DNA of 64,000 nt, from contig JBMNTN010000005.1 in the NCBI GenBank assembly GCA_050945755.1, positions 1-64,000 of the forward strand. The letters run 5' to 3'. The stretch's first letter is position 1, and each line of letters begins with the position of its first letter. The translations under genes were made by a program, and so were the position numbers. Shown in pieces: positions 36,763 to 46,000 of this stretch. Under the pieces are notes generated by a model that ran no database searches, was not told where the DNA came from, and saw nothing but the letters and a program-made list of their open reading frames with translations. The DNA comes from JAQVXR01 sp050945755 (lineage in GTDB: Bacteria > Bacillota > Dehalobacteriia > Dehalobacteriales > Dehalobacteriaceae).

Positions 36763-37608
36763 ATGGCTGGAAAGATTGCACTGGTCACCGACAGCACTGC
36801 GGATTTAACCCGAGAATACATAGCGGAAAACAACATTTTTGTTTTACCTCTAAAAGTTGTCTACCGGGAACGGGAGTATCTGGACCGAATTGAAATTGAG
36901 CCTGAAACTGTTTACAGCAGACTGGGGGAAGAAGTTCCCTCCACATCCATGCCTTCTATGGGAGAAGTGATGGATTTATTCACCCGTTTGGTAAGGGAAG
37001 GTTATCAAGAAGTGTTGTCGATTCACATCTCCAGTGGTTTAAGCGGCACCTTTAATACCATTCGCTTAGCTGCCAGCCAATTTCCCTCCTTGAAAATTGA
37101 AGTGTTTGATTCCAAATCAATATCTATGGGTATTGGATTACTTGTGCAGGAGGCAGCAGAGCTAATAAAAAAGGGAAATAAATTGTCATCTGTTTTGGAT
37201 CGGATTCATCAGGTGCGAAATGAGATGACGGTGACATTTGTTGTAAAAACATTGGAGTATTTAAAAAGGGGGGGACGCATCGGCTACGTCGCGGCAACTA
37301 TGGGAAGTCTCTTAGACTTAAAGCCGATTATTTCCGTTAACCACGAGGGTAAATATTTTACTCTGGCCAAGGTGCGAGGTCGGAAAAAATCCCTGCAAAA
37401 AATCGCAGAATTGGTCAAAGAAGCGACAGAGAAAAATAAACTAAAGCTGATAGTGATGCATGGTGATGCCTTGGAGGAGGCAAAATGTTTATTAGAGGAA
37501 ATCAAACAATCTACAGGGATAGGAAACATTAATTTAGGCGAAGTAGGTCCTGTGATTGGCGTGCATACCGGACCGGGTGTGGTCGGTGTGGCATATTATC
37601 CTGTTTAG
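36763..37608 (+). CDS. DegV family fatty-acid-binding protein
   Basis: DegV proteins (FakB type) bind a fatty acid for phosphorylation by FakA kinase. The 281-residue protein shows VTDSTADLTRE at the start, the STSMPSMGEVMDLF block, HISSGLSGTFNT and the C-terminal GPVIGVHTGPGVVGVAYYP. CAGGAGG precedes ATG 36763 and TATAAT lies at 36697-36702. No fakA is nearby, so the partner must be elsewhere. It ends in TAG. Confidence 0.88.
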   Translation: MAGKIALVTDSTADLTREYIAENNIFVLPLKVVYREREYLDRIEIEPETVYSRLGEEVPSTSMPSMGEVMDLFTRLVREGYQEVLSIHISSGLSGTFNTIRLAASQFPSLKIEVFDSKSISMGIGLLVQEAAELIKKGNKLSSVLDRIHQVRNEMTVTFVVKTLEYLKRGGRIGYVAATMGSLLDLKPIISVNHEGKYFTLAKVRGRKKSLQKIAELVKEATEKNKLKLIVMHGDALEEAKCLLEEIKQSTGIGNINLGEVGPVIGVHTGPGVVGVAYYPV

Positions 37609-37639
37609 CTAAATAAAAAGCTTTTTAAAGGAGTATCCG

Positions 37640-38053
37640 GTGGGAAAACAAATGGTAGTAACTGCGGCTTTAATTGAAAAGGACAAGCGGGTCTTAATTA
37701 CCCAGCGTAAAGCCGATACTTCTCAACCTCTTAAATGGGAGTTTCCCGGGGGGAAGCTAGAGTTTGGAGAAACGCCTGAGCATTGCCTGTTTCGGGAAAT
37801 TCAAGAGGAGCTGAATGTTCTTATTGCGATTAAGGGGGTTTTTGATGTTGTTTCCCATATTTACGGTGATACTCAAGTTATTTTGATCTGTTACCGGTGT
37901 TCTTACATTTCGGGCAAGCTTATGCCTTTAGAGTGTTGCGCTTTTGAGTGGGCAACTCCGGAAAACATTTTGCAGTATGATTTAGCTGCTGCCGACATAC
38001 CGGTCGCCCGAAAATGGTCCTCTCGCCGTTTGACCATATCTCCCAAGGGTTAA
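37640..38053 (+). CDS. Nudix hydrolase (MutT/8-oxo-dGTPase-like)
   Basis: This 137-residue protein hydrolyses a nucleoside diphosphate linked to another group. The Nudix box starts at GGKLEFGETPEHCLFREIQ and ends EELNV, with all catalytic glutamates present. The QRKADTSQPLKWEFPGG lead-in resembles the MutT/CTP pyrophosphohydrolase branch that cleans oxidised nucleotides. The start is GTG 37640 after AAAGGAG. It follows degV by 31 nt and may be co-transcribed. Confidence 0.85.
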   Translation: MGKQMVVTAALIEKDKRVLITQRKADTSQPLKWEFPGGKLEFGETPEHCLFREIQEELNVLIAIKGVFDVVSHIYGDTQVILICYRCSYISGKLMPLECCAFEWATPENILQYDLAAADIPVARKWSSRRLTISPKG

Positions 38054-38099
38054 TCTCATTTCTGTTAGAAACCTTAGTTGCACTTATACTATAAACTTA

Positions 38100-39812
38100 T
38101 TACTTTCTGATAGTATTAAAAAACAGGTCTGTCTTTTCCAGACAGGTTGCATCGATGAGGCCCTGATCGGTAATTTTCAGCTCAGGAATAACCGGTAAGG
38201 ATAAAAATGACATGGTCATAAAGGGAGATGGAAGGGTACAGCCTGTTTCTTTTGCTGCTTGAAGCAAGCGTTCATATTGCTTAGCGACAGTAAAAACGTT
38301 TTCTTGGGACATTAATCCTGCTACCGGGAGTGCCAGAGATGCCAATATTTTTCCTTCCCGGACAACCGCCAGTCCCCCGCGCATATCGGCTATTTTTTGG
38401 GCAGCCAGTTCCATATCTTTTGCGTCTTTTCCCACCAGAATAATATTATGGCTATCATGGGCTACTGATGAAGCAAGAACCCCTTTTTGGATGCCAAAAC
38501 CTTTTACCAGGCCAAGAGCGACATGCCCGCTTTTCCCATGACGCTCTACCACCGCAATCAGAGCAATGTCTCGCTCGGAAGCGATATCATCCGTTAGAAT
38601 GCAGTTACTTTTTGTAATTATTTGATCCGGCAGCAATTCAATTACCCGTACATATTTTTTGTTGTTGGGAATGTTTAATATAAACTTGTTTTTTAAGTTT
38701 GGCAGATGGACAGTATCTAATATTGAAGAATCGTTATTATCAGGGGGAGAAAGTGCAATATGTTGATCGGAGGCGACCAGCCTCCCTTTTTTATATACTT
38801 TTTTCACATTAAACTCAGTGAGGTTGTCAACAACCACCAGATCAGCTTGGTAACCGGGCGCAATAGCCCCAAGCTTGGCTAAGCGGTAATGGCGGGCTGT
38901 GTTGATAGTAGCCATTCTTATTGCAGTGACCGGGTCAAGGCCGGCAGCCACTGCTTTTTTTAAGATATAATTTATTGAACCTTCTCTAATTAGGTCATCA
39001 GGGTGGCGGTCATCGGAACAAAAAGAAAAATAAGGCCAATTACGTTCATTAATCACTGGGAGTAATGCCATGAGATTTTTTGCCGCAGACCCTTCGCGGA
39101 CCAGGATGTGCATTCCTAAGCCTAATTTTTCTTGCGCCTCTTTCGGGGTGGTGCATTCATGGTCGCTACTAATTCCTACCCCGCAATAAGCATTGAGATT
39201 TTTCCCCGCAAGACATGGGGCGTGTCCGTCAATCAACCGGTTTTGATGACATGTTATCCGGATTTTCTCCAATACATCTTCGTTCTGAAAAATTACTCCG
39301 GGGAAATTCATCATTTCTGCCAACCCTAAGGATTGGGGATAAAGACGAAAGGCCTCTGCAATCTTATTTGCATCCAGGCAGGCCCCGGAGGTTTCTAAAT
39401 CAGTAGCAGGAACACATGAAGGAATCATCAAAAAAATATCTAAAGGCAGATCCCGGGAAGCGTTAACCAGATAATCGAGGCCTGCTAAACCCGCGACATT
39501 AACAATTTCATGAGGGTCGGCAATAACTGTTGTGATTCCGTGGGGGATGACAGCAGCGGCGAAATTAGCAGGGGTAAGCAGGGAACTTTCAATATGAATG
39601 TGGGCATCGATTAGCCCGGGAAGAAGATATCTCCCCTTGAGATCTATTACCTCTTCCCCCTTGGTATAAGGGCCTAATCCGGCAACAGTACTGCCGGCGA
39701 TAGCAACACTGGTCGTTACTATCTCCCCGGAAAAGACATTAACTACTTGAGCATTTTTTATCAAGAGACTTGCCGGTATTTCCCCACAGGCTGTATCAAT
39801 AACTTTTTTCAT
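38100..39812 (-). CDS. ade: Adenine deaminase
   Basis: This cytoplasmic metal-dependent amidohydrolase converts adenine to hypoxanthine and ammonia. The 570-residue protein has the metal-binding DAHIHIESS, then PHGITTVIADPHEIVNVAG, the DDRHPDDL block and the C-terminal adenine-deaminase domain with SSVAHDSHNIILVG. The length is typical of the family (about 570-600). It is on the minus strand, 53 nt downstream of the pyruvate-kinase-like gene, and may form a two-gene unit with it. Confidence 0.93.
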   Translation of the reverse strand: MKKVIDTACGEIPASLLIKNAQVVNVFSGEIVTTSVAIAGSTVAGLGPYTKGEEVIDLKGRYLLPGLIDAHIHIESSLLTPANFAAAVIPHGITTVIADPHEIVNVAGLAGLDYLVNASRDLPLDIFLMIPSCVPATDLETSGACLDANKIAEAFRLYPQSLGLAEMMNFPGVIFQNEDVLEKIRITCHQNRLIDGHAPCLAGKNLNAYCGVGISSDHECTTPKEAQEKLGLGMHILVREGSAAKNLMALLPVINERNWPYFSFCSDDRHPDDLIREGSINYILKKAVAAGLDPVTAIRMATINTARHYRLAKLGAIAPGYQADLVVVDNLTEFNVKKVYKKGRLVASDQHIALSPPDNNDSSILDTVHLPNLKNKFILNIPNNKKYVRVIELLPDQIITKSNCILTDDIASERDIALIAVVERHGKSGHVALGLVKGFGIQKGVLASSVAHDSHNIILVGKDAKDMELAAQKIADMRGGLAVVREGKILASLALPVAGLMSQENVFTVAKQYERLLQAAKETGCTLPSPFMTMSFLSLPVIPELKITDQGLIDATCLEKTDLFFNTIRK

Positions 39813-39837
39813 TATTTATATTCCTTTTCGCCGTCTC

Positions 39838-39865
39838 AGCACACCGGTGTTGGTGTGCTTTTCTT
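39838..39865 (+). terminator. Hairpin between two minus-strand genes
   Basis: AGCACACC (39838-39845) pairs with GGTGTGCT (39852-39859) and is followed by TTTCTTTT on the plus strand. The T-run faces the plus direction although both flanking genes are on the minus strand, so it would stop antisense transcripts or act as an mRNA structure. Confidence 0.4.
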
Positions 39866-40414
39866 TTAATGTCCACGTGGCATACAGAGGATTTCTTTGA
39901 TATTGGTATCAAATATATAAGCAGAATGTGCCGGTGTGAGAACCATGGCAGTATCAGCACCAACACCTGTACCGCCTACGGCAACAATCTCTTCTCCATA
40001 AGGAATCAATCCGGCATCTAATGCCATAACGGCCACTTCAACACAAACCTTCATTCCTTGACCAAACATTCTTAAGGTGCTGGCAATTATTTCTGCCGGG
40101 TAAACTCCTTGGAACTTAAAACGTAAGGCTCTATCTACGCCAGCCAGCAGGTGGGTGGTGGTGAGGACTTTTATTCCTGCTTCCTCTAGTTCTTCACGGA
40201 TATTTTTTGGCATTTCATCTTCTCCTGGTTTATTAAAACCTACCTGATGGGTAACGCAAACCACGTTCAAACCGGAGGAAGCAAGTTTTAATGCTGTTTC
40301 ACCGGAACAGGAAGCCACCACAAGGTGTTTGATGCCCAACTCTTTTGCTCTTTCAACGGCAATGTTTAATGTGGAATCGGTGTTGGCTTTTCCTTTCTTA
40401 ACAAAGTACTGCAT
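39866..40414 (-). CDS. Stand-alone pyruvate-kinase C-terminal-domain-like protein
   Basis: This 182-residue protein resembles only the C-terminal alpha/beta domain of pyruvate kinase, which in the whole enzyme is regulatory. TLNIAVERAKELGIKHLVVAS, SGETALKLA and VVCVTHQVGF are the recognisable blocks. It lacks the catalytic barrel, so it is not a pyruvate kinase. It may be a sensor of a phosphorylated or nucleotide ligand. AAAAAGGAG precedes the ATG at 40414. It is divergent from the FBP aldolase/phosphatase gene, so both flank the same 347-nt control region. Confidence 0.75.
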   Translation of the reverse strand: MQYFVKKGKANTDSTLNIAVERAKELGIKHLVVASCSGETALKLASSGLNVVCVTHQVGFNKPGEDEMPKNIREELEEAGIKVLTTTHLLAGVDRALRFKFQGVYPAEIIASTLRMFGQGMKVCVEVAVMALDAGLIPYGEEIVAVGGTGVGADTAMVLTPAHSAYIFDTNIKEILCMPRGH

Positions 40415-40761
40415 AATCCATTCTCCTTTTTTATAGTGATCAGTTTTAAAGCCTTTTATTTATGGGTTAATGCTAAAACGCACTTGGATGAAGTAAAACC
40501 GTACTTGCGACTAAAAAGTGTTATTTTAAACTCATCAAACAATATTATATGCTATTTTTTAGATGAATGTTAACACTAGTTTACCAGATTTTCGGGAATA
40601 AGTCATGTGGCTTGGATTTATCGCATATAATAATATAACCGAAAAATAGCTACTATATTTGCTGAAAAAGGAGGTTATTGTATAACACATATAGAACCAT
40701 GATACATATAGTATAGCATAATTATATATTTCGCCTATAAGGGGAGGGTTAACAGTTTATC
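40415..40761. other. Divergent control region between PK-domain gene and FBPase gene
   Basis: This AT-rich region has no recognised gene. An unused ribosome-site-like AAAGGAGG (40667-40674) is followed by a 13-codon TTG ORF (40678-40716), which may be a leader peptide or chance. Confidence 0.35.
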
Positions 40762-41850
40762 ATGGGAGAGAAAATTACATTAAGCGTAATCAAGGCTGAT
40801 GTAGGAGGGTTTGTTGGGCATTCTACGGTACATCCGGAACTTCTCGAGAAGGCCAATCAGGTGCTGGGAGAAAATGATACGCTAATTGACTTTTTTGTGG
40901 GAACGGTTGGAGACGATATCAACTTAATTATGACACACAAAAAAGGTGTGGACAGTGAGGAAATTCATAGGTTGGCTTGGGACACTTTTCTTGCTTGCAC
41001 TGAGGTAGCTAAACAATTGAAACTATATGGTGCCGGGCAGGATCTTTTGGCAGATGCTTTTTCGGGAAATGTGAAAGGAATGGGGCCTGGAGTTGCCGAA
41101 ATGGAATTTGAAGAAAGAGCATCTGAACCAATTTGTATTTTTATGGCGGATAAAACAGAACCCGGTGCCTGGAATTTACCGCTCTATAAGATTTTTGCCG
41201 ACCCGTTTAATACCATTGGTCTTGTTATTGATCCGAAGATGCATGACGGCTTTAAGTTTGAGGTTCAAGATTTAATGAAGAACAAAAAAGTAGTCTTTGA
41301 CTGTCCGGAAGAGCTTTATGATATGCTTATTTTTATTGGGGCACCAGGGCACTACTGTATTAAGAACATATATACCAAATCGGGAGAGATTGCGGCTACT
41401 TCCACCACACAGCGTCTTAATCTTATGGCCGGTCGTTATGTGGGGAAAGATGATCCGGTGTGTATCGTCCGGTGTCAGAGTGGACTCCCGGCAGTGGGAG
41501 AGGTATTGGAGCCTTTTGCTCAGCCACATTTAGTTGCGGGTTGGATGAGAGGGAGCCATATGGGTCCTTTAATGCCGGTAAGCATGAAAAATGCTGTACC
41601 AAGCCGTTTTGACGGACCGCCTAGGGTTGTAGGGTTAGGTTTTCAACTGGCCGAAGGCAGATTAGTAGGCCCGCAGGACTTTTTTGCCGATGTTGGTTTT
41701 GATAAAGCACGGGAAATTGCCAATGATGTGGCCAACTATATCCGGCGCATGGGACCCTTTGAACCTCACAGGTTAGGCCTTGAAGAGATGGAATATACCT
41801 CCATGCCGGAAGTTATGATAAAATTGAAAGATCGTTTTCGCGACATATAG
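40762..41850 (+). CDS. fbp: Fructose-1,6-bisphosphate aldolase/phosphatase (archaeal type)
   Basis: This bifunctional enzyme condenses triose phosphates to fructose-1,6-bisphosphate and removes one phosphate, driving gluconeogenesis in one protein. The 362-residue protein matches the class V family: ITLSVIKADVGGFVGHS with its metal-binding His/Asp, FFVGTVGDDINLIMTH, DAFSGNVKGMGPGVAEMEF and the C-terminal YIRRMGPFEPHRL. It is common in archaea and in deep or acetogenic bacteria. The ribosome site GGGGAGGG is unusually far (about 13 nt) from ATG 40762, but the family start supports it. It ends in TAG. Confidence 0.93.
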   Translation: MGEKITLSVIKADVGGFVGHSTVHPELLEKANQVLGENDTLIDFFVGTVGDDINLIMTHKKGVDSEEIHRLAWDTFLACTEVAKQLKLYGAGQDLLADAFSGNVKGMGPGVAEMEFEERASEPICIFMADKTEPGAWNLPLYKIFADPFNTIGLVIDPKMHDGFKFEVQDLMKNKKVVFDCPEELYDMLIFIGAPGHYCIKNIYTKSGEIAATSTTQRLNLMAGRYVGKDDPVCIVRCQSGLPAVGEVLEPFAQPHLVAGWMRGSHMGPLMPVSMKNAVPSRFDGPPRVVGLGFQLAEGRLVGPQDFFADVGFDKAREIANDVANYIRRMGPFEPHRLGLEEMEYTSMPEVMIKLKDRFRDI

Positions 41851-42163
41851 AACTATTAAGGTAAAATAATTAAGTCTTCGTTTTAAAGCGTAGCCTAAAT
41901 GCTGCGCTTTCTCTATTTACAGGGCTTCGAAAACCGTCACACCGAAGGCAAAAAATCATATAATGCTTACATATATTTATATTGAATTTTTCAAATGATT
42001 GTGTTGTAATAATGGTGTTATATTTCAATTACCCAGGAACAATTGTTGATTATGTAAGATCCTTAAAGCGGCAGATATGGTTATGTTTTATTATATTGTA
42101 TAAAGATGAAATCAATGGTATAATTTTACGCATTATTATTTTTGGCAAGAAGGTTGGAATACG
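41851..42163. other. Intergenic region between FBPase and GNAT genes
   Basis: After the terminator at 41885-41910 the stretch is AT-rich; a 61-codon TTG ORF (41982-42167) overlaps the next start but looks non-coding. Confidence 0.4.
41885..41910 (+). terminator. Terminator after fbp
   Basis: AAAGCGTAGC (41885-41894) pairs with GCTGCGCTTT (41901-41910) with one G-U pair and a 6-nt loop. Confidence 0.7.
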
Positions 42164-42649
42164 ATGATTTACCGCAAGGCAAAGATGGCAGATGTGGAAA
42201 CCATCCATGGGCTAATTAATAATTATGCCCGGTTAGGTTTGATGTTGGCAAGGTCACGCAGCTCATTGTATGAGTGCTTGAGAGAGTATACTGTAGTGGA
42301 AGAAAATAGCCAGGTGATAGGTGTTGGTGGTTTGCACATTTTATGGGCGGACTTGGCAGAAATACGTTCTCTTGCCATTGCTTCGGAATATGCAAAAATG
42401 GGAATAGGAAAACGGTTGGTAGGTTTTTTGGAAGAAGAGGCAAATGAGCTGGGTATTCCCAAATTATTTGCTTTAACCTACCAACCGGATTTTTTTGCTA
42501 AATGCGGCTTTACAGAGATATCCAATAAAGAGCTGCCTCCAAAGGTATGGAAAGAGTGTATCAATTGTCCAAAGTTTCCAGACTGTGATGAGTTTGCAAT
42601 GGTAAAAATTTTAGATGCTTCAAATAATTATTCCCGCATGTTTAAATAA
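42164..42649 (+). CDS. GNAT N-acetyltransferase, short ArgA-like
   Basis: This 161-residue acetyl-CoA-dependent enzyme resembles the short N-acetylglutamate synthases used by several Bacillota. RKAKMADVETIHGLINNYA opens the GNAT fold. RSLAIASEYAKMGIGKRLV is the acetyl-CoA loop, and LTYQPDFFAKCGF corresponds to the ArgA stretch before the conserved GF. A role in priming arginine synthesis with N-acetylglutamate is plausible because the window contains the rest of the pathway. Two C-terminal cysteines (CINCPKFPDC) are also present in relatives. Confidence 0.75.
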   Translation: MIYRKAKMADVETIHGLINNYARLGLMLARSRSSLYECLREYTVVEENSQVIGVGGLHILWADLAEIRSLAIASEYAKMGIGKRLVGFLEEEANELGIPKLFALTYQPDFFAKCGFTEISNKELPPKVWKECINCPKFPDCDEFAMVKILDASNNYSRMFK

Positions 42650-42700
42650 CCGACACTATTCTTTTTTGATAAACAAACTTATTGTTAGAGCAAATTTCTT

Positions 42701-42841
42701 TTGATCAACCTGACAAATGCATCTATGTGTTCTTTGGCACAAGCATTTGCTTTTAATGAGCAGGTGCTCAGGAAGGAACTGGTGAAAAGAGCTTTAAATG
42801 CTTTGAGTACAGAAGTTTCCGGACCTATGCAGTTTGAATAA
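42701..42841 (+). CDS. Possible small ORF or gene remnant
   Basis: The frame opens after a TAG at 42686-42688 and could start at TTG 42701 (46 residues) or ATG 42725. The product is amphipathic and alpha-helical (SLAQAFAFNEQVLRKELVKR). It lacks a good ribosome site but has a strong terminator just behind it. It may be a degraded 3' end of a gene. No family was recognised. Confidence 0.3.
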   Translation: MINLTNASMCSLAQAFAFNEQVLRKELVKRALNALSTEVSGPMQFE

Positions 42842-42859
42842 TAATCTAACTAATTATTT

Positions 42860-42885
42860 AAGCACGGTTTGGCCGTGCTTTTTTT
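42860..42885 (+). terminator. Intrinsic terminator
   Basis: AAGCACGG (42860-42867) pairs with CCGTGCTT (42873-42880), followed by a T-run. Confidence 0.85.
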
Positions 42886-43010
42886 CTTTTTTAGGTTCAG
42901 CCTGTTGTGACAAAGGATTTGCTTAAAAAGTGTTGAATTTTTACCGGGAACAATATTATTTCAATAGTCGTCTAAAAAATAAGCTGTGATTTTGATTGGG
43001 GGACCAAAAA

Positions 43011-46000
43011 GTGAGGAAGAATCCGAAAATACCGGTTATCGCACTGGTTCTTTGTGCCTTAGTCGGGATGGTTGCCTTGTACTTCAAAGGAGGACAGCAG
43101 GTTGTTGACTTAACCAGTGCCCAGGCGGCAGAGATTGAGCTGGAACCTACCCAGGCCGACAGTGCTGGAGTAGATCCAAATTCCCGGTTTCTATTAAAGT
43201 CTTCAGTATCCCTGGATGAAGAAATGGTGGCAAATAATCTTTCCATTGAGCCACAGGTAAATTTCCATGTGGAAGACGGTGCTGATGAAGAATTTTTGAT
43301 TGTTCCAGAAGATACTCTTGAGGCCAATCAAGTTTATAAGTTTTCTTTATCCCTAAGTAAGGAGCATTCTCTTAAGTGGGCTTTTCAAACAAAAGGACAG
43401 TTTAAAGTTACCGGTACCCTTCCCAGGGATCAATCGACTGGGGTACCCATTAATACCGGGATAGAGGTATCTTTTAGCCACCTGAACTTTGCCGACCCTA
43501 CGGGTTATTTTGAAATCAGTCCCAAAGTAAAGGGCCGATTTGAAATACATAAAAAGACAGCGGTTTTTATTCCGGAAAGCCTGCAACCAAGTACCGTATA
43601 TACGGTAAGAGTTAAAAAAGGTCTGAAGCTGCCTGGCAGTTCCCAAACATTGGAGGAAGATTTTGTTTTTCAATTTGAAACACAGGACCCCGACCAGAAT
43701 AAGGTTGACTACAGCCTTGATGTATTTGACCGGACCTTGGAATTTACCACCTCCTCCAGTCCGGTTATTCCCCTTGGATTTTATCATTCCCGGGGGAGGG
43801 ATGAGCTGCCAGATATCGGAGTGAAAATTTTCCGCTATAAAAATACCCAGGAATACATTGGGAAATTGCAGGAAAGAGAAAAGATACCTCTTTGGGCTTA
43901 CTCCAGCCGGAGAGACTATCTCGAAGATACCTCACAACTGGAAGAGATCAGTAGTTTCTCTACCGATCTCAAGCGATTTAACTATGATACATTTGTTGAA
44001 TTTCCACAACCACTACCGGCAGGTTTCTACTTAGCAGAAATATCTTGTAAGGATATCCGCCGTCAGGTTTGGTTCCAAGTGACTGATTTGGCTGTTTATG
44101 CCGTTCAGGGGGAGAACCAAGCCCTGGTTTGGGTTCATGATTTAGTAAACGGCTCGATAGTTCCCGGAGCAGTAATTACCAAATACAGAGCCGGAGTGTC
44201 TGCCGTGACAGATGAAAACGGGCTTGCCCGGCTGGCAGGGACGGCACAAATTGGGGACAGCAGTTATTTTATTGTCAGTAATGATAAAAGAGAATCGGTT
44301 GTTGCTTTAATGCCTGAGTACTATATTTATCAGGGACGGAGTGGGATGGGCTATTCATCCCGGGACTATTGGAAATATCTTTATTTGGACAGGGGACTTT
44401 ATCAACCGGACGATACCATCTGTTATTGGGGTCTGGTTAAACCCCGGGAACAGGAAAACACTCTACCCGAGCGAATAACAGTTTCGATAACGAAATGGGA
44501 AGGGTGGCAGGATAGTATTACCCTGAAAAGTGAGCAGGTAACCTTAGATAGTTTTACCTTTTCCGGGAGAATCCAGCTGCCAAATTTAGTTCCGGGATAC
44601 TATACGATGGTTGTTGCTTCTCAAGGAGAGACCATTGTCCAGCAGGGGTTTGAAGTACAAAGGTATGAAAAACCCGCGTACCGTTTGAAGGCCGAGCCGG
44701 ACCGGAAGGCTGTGCTGGCCGGAAAGACAATGAAGTTTACTGTTTCTGCAGTTTGTTTTGAAGATACTCCGGTACCTAATGTTTTGCTGAATTACAGCTT
44801 GGATCAAGCCGGGCAGATTACCACAGATTCAAAGGGCCAGGCAGAGCTGACCTTTACCCCGAAATATTCCCGGCAGTTTTATTCTGTAAGCCACCGCTAT
44901 CTTTACCTGCATACCTCCATGCCGGAGTGCGGTGAAATTAGCGGCGGGACTCCGGTGATTGTTTTAAATAATGATATGGAAATTGAAACCAAAGGGGAAA
45001 TTGTTTCTGACACCGGTGAAGTAGAAATCCAATTAAAAAAGTTGTCAGTGGATAAGGTGAACCGAGGGGAAAAAGAAGCGTGGGAGAAAGATGCTTTTGT
45101 CTCCGGACCGGCGGCGCACCGTTCTGTCCGGGTGTCTGTATTGCGCCGGGAGTGGGATAAAATTAACGATGGTGAATACTATGATTTCATCAATAAACGG
45201 GTAGAGCAGAGGTTCCGTTACGAGGAACGTCGGGTTCCCGTGACGGAAGGCCAGGTAACTACTGATAACAATGGGAAAGCAGTTTTTAAATTTGGGGCGG
45301 ATCCAAAAGCATCATATTTTGTTGAGTTAAAATCCTATGACTATAAAGGGGATGAGGTTGTCCGAGAGATGTACCTTTCCGGGAACTCCTTTTTCCGGGA
45401 TGAAGAATACCCCTGGTATTACTTATCCGGTGATAAGGCGGGAGCTTATGATACGGCCAAGTACGCTCCCGGAGAAAGAGTAAAGTTGAGAATGAAAAAC
45501 AACGAAACCTTTGTTCCCAACCGGGAAGCGAGTTTTCTCTTTATTACAGGTCGCAAGGGGATTTTAGATAGTACTGTCCAGGATGAAGGGATTTTTCACA
45601 CTGTTTTTCAGACGGAGCATATCCCTAATTTTTGGGTAAGGGGAGTTTACTTTGACGGTAGATTCTATCATGAGACACCGGACAATTTAGTTGCTTTTGA
45701 CGAAACGAAAAAAGCCCTTAATGTGAAAATAACAACTGACCGGTCAGAGTATCGCCCGAAGGATAAAGTTAATGTCTCAGTGGAAGTGAGGGATAATCAA
45801 GGTAGACCTATTCAAAGTAAAGTTAATTTAAGCTTGGTGGATGAAGCCCTTTTTGCCCTGAGGGATCAACAAGCCGAGTTGTTGCAGACTCTATATGGCG
45901 ATTATATAGACAGCGGGATACTGATCAGTGCCGCTACCCATGAGGAATTAGGCAGGCCCGGCCTTGGTGGTGCGGAAAAGGGTGGCGAGGGAGGATCGGA

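Larger units (their letters stand above)
42650..43010. other. Intergenic region with possible small ORF
   Basis: Between the GNAT gene and the macroglobulin gene there is a possible 46-codon ORF and a terminator, listed separately. Nothing else is recognisable. Confidence 0.4.

Noticed and set aside
41982..42167. 61-codon TTG ORF overlapping the GNAT start
   Set aside because: It has no ribosome site, an AT-driven composition and no recognisable similarity; the ATGA overlap looks accidental.
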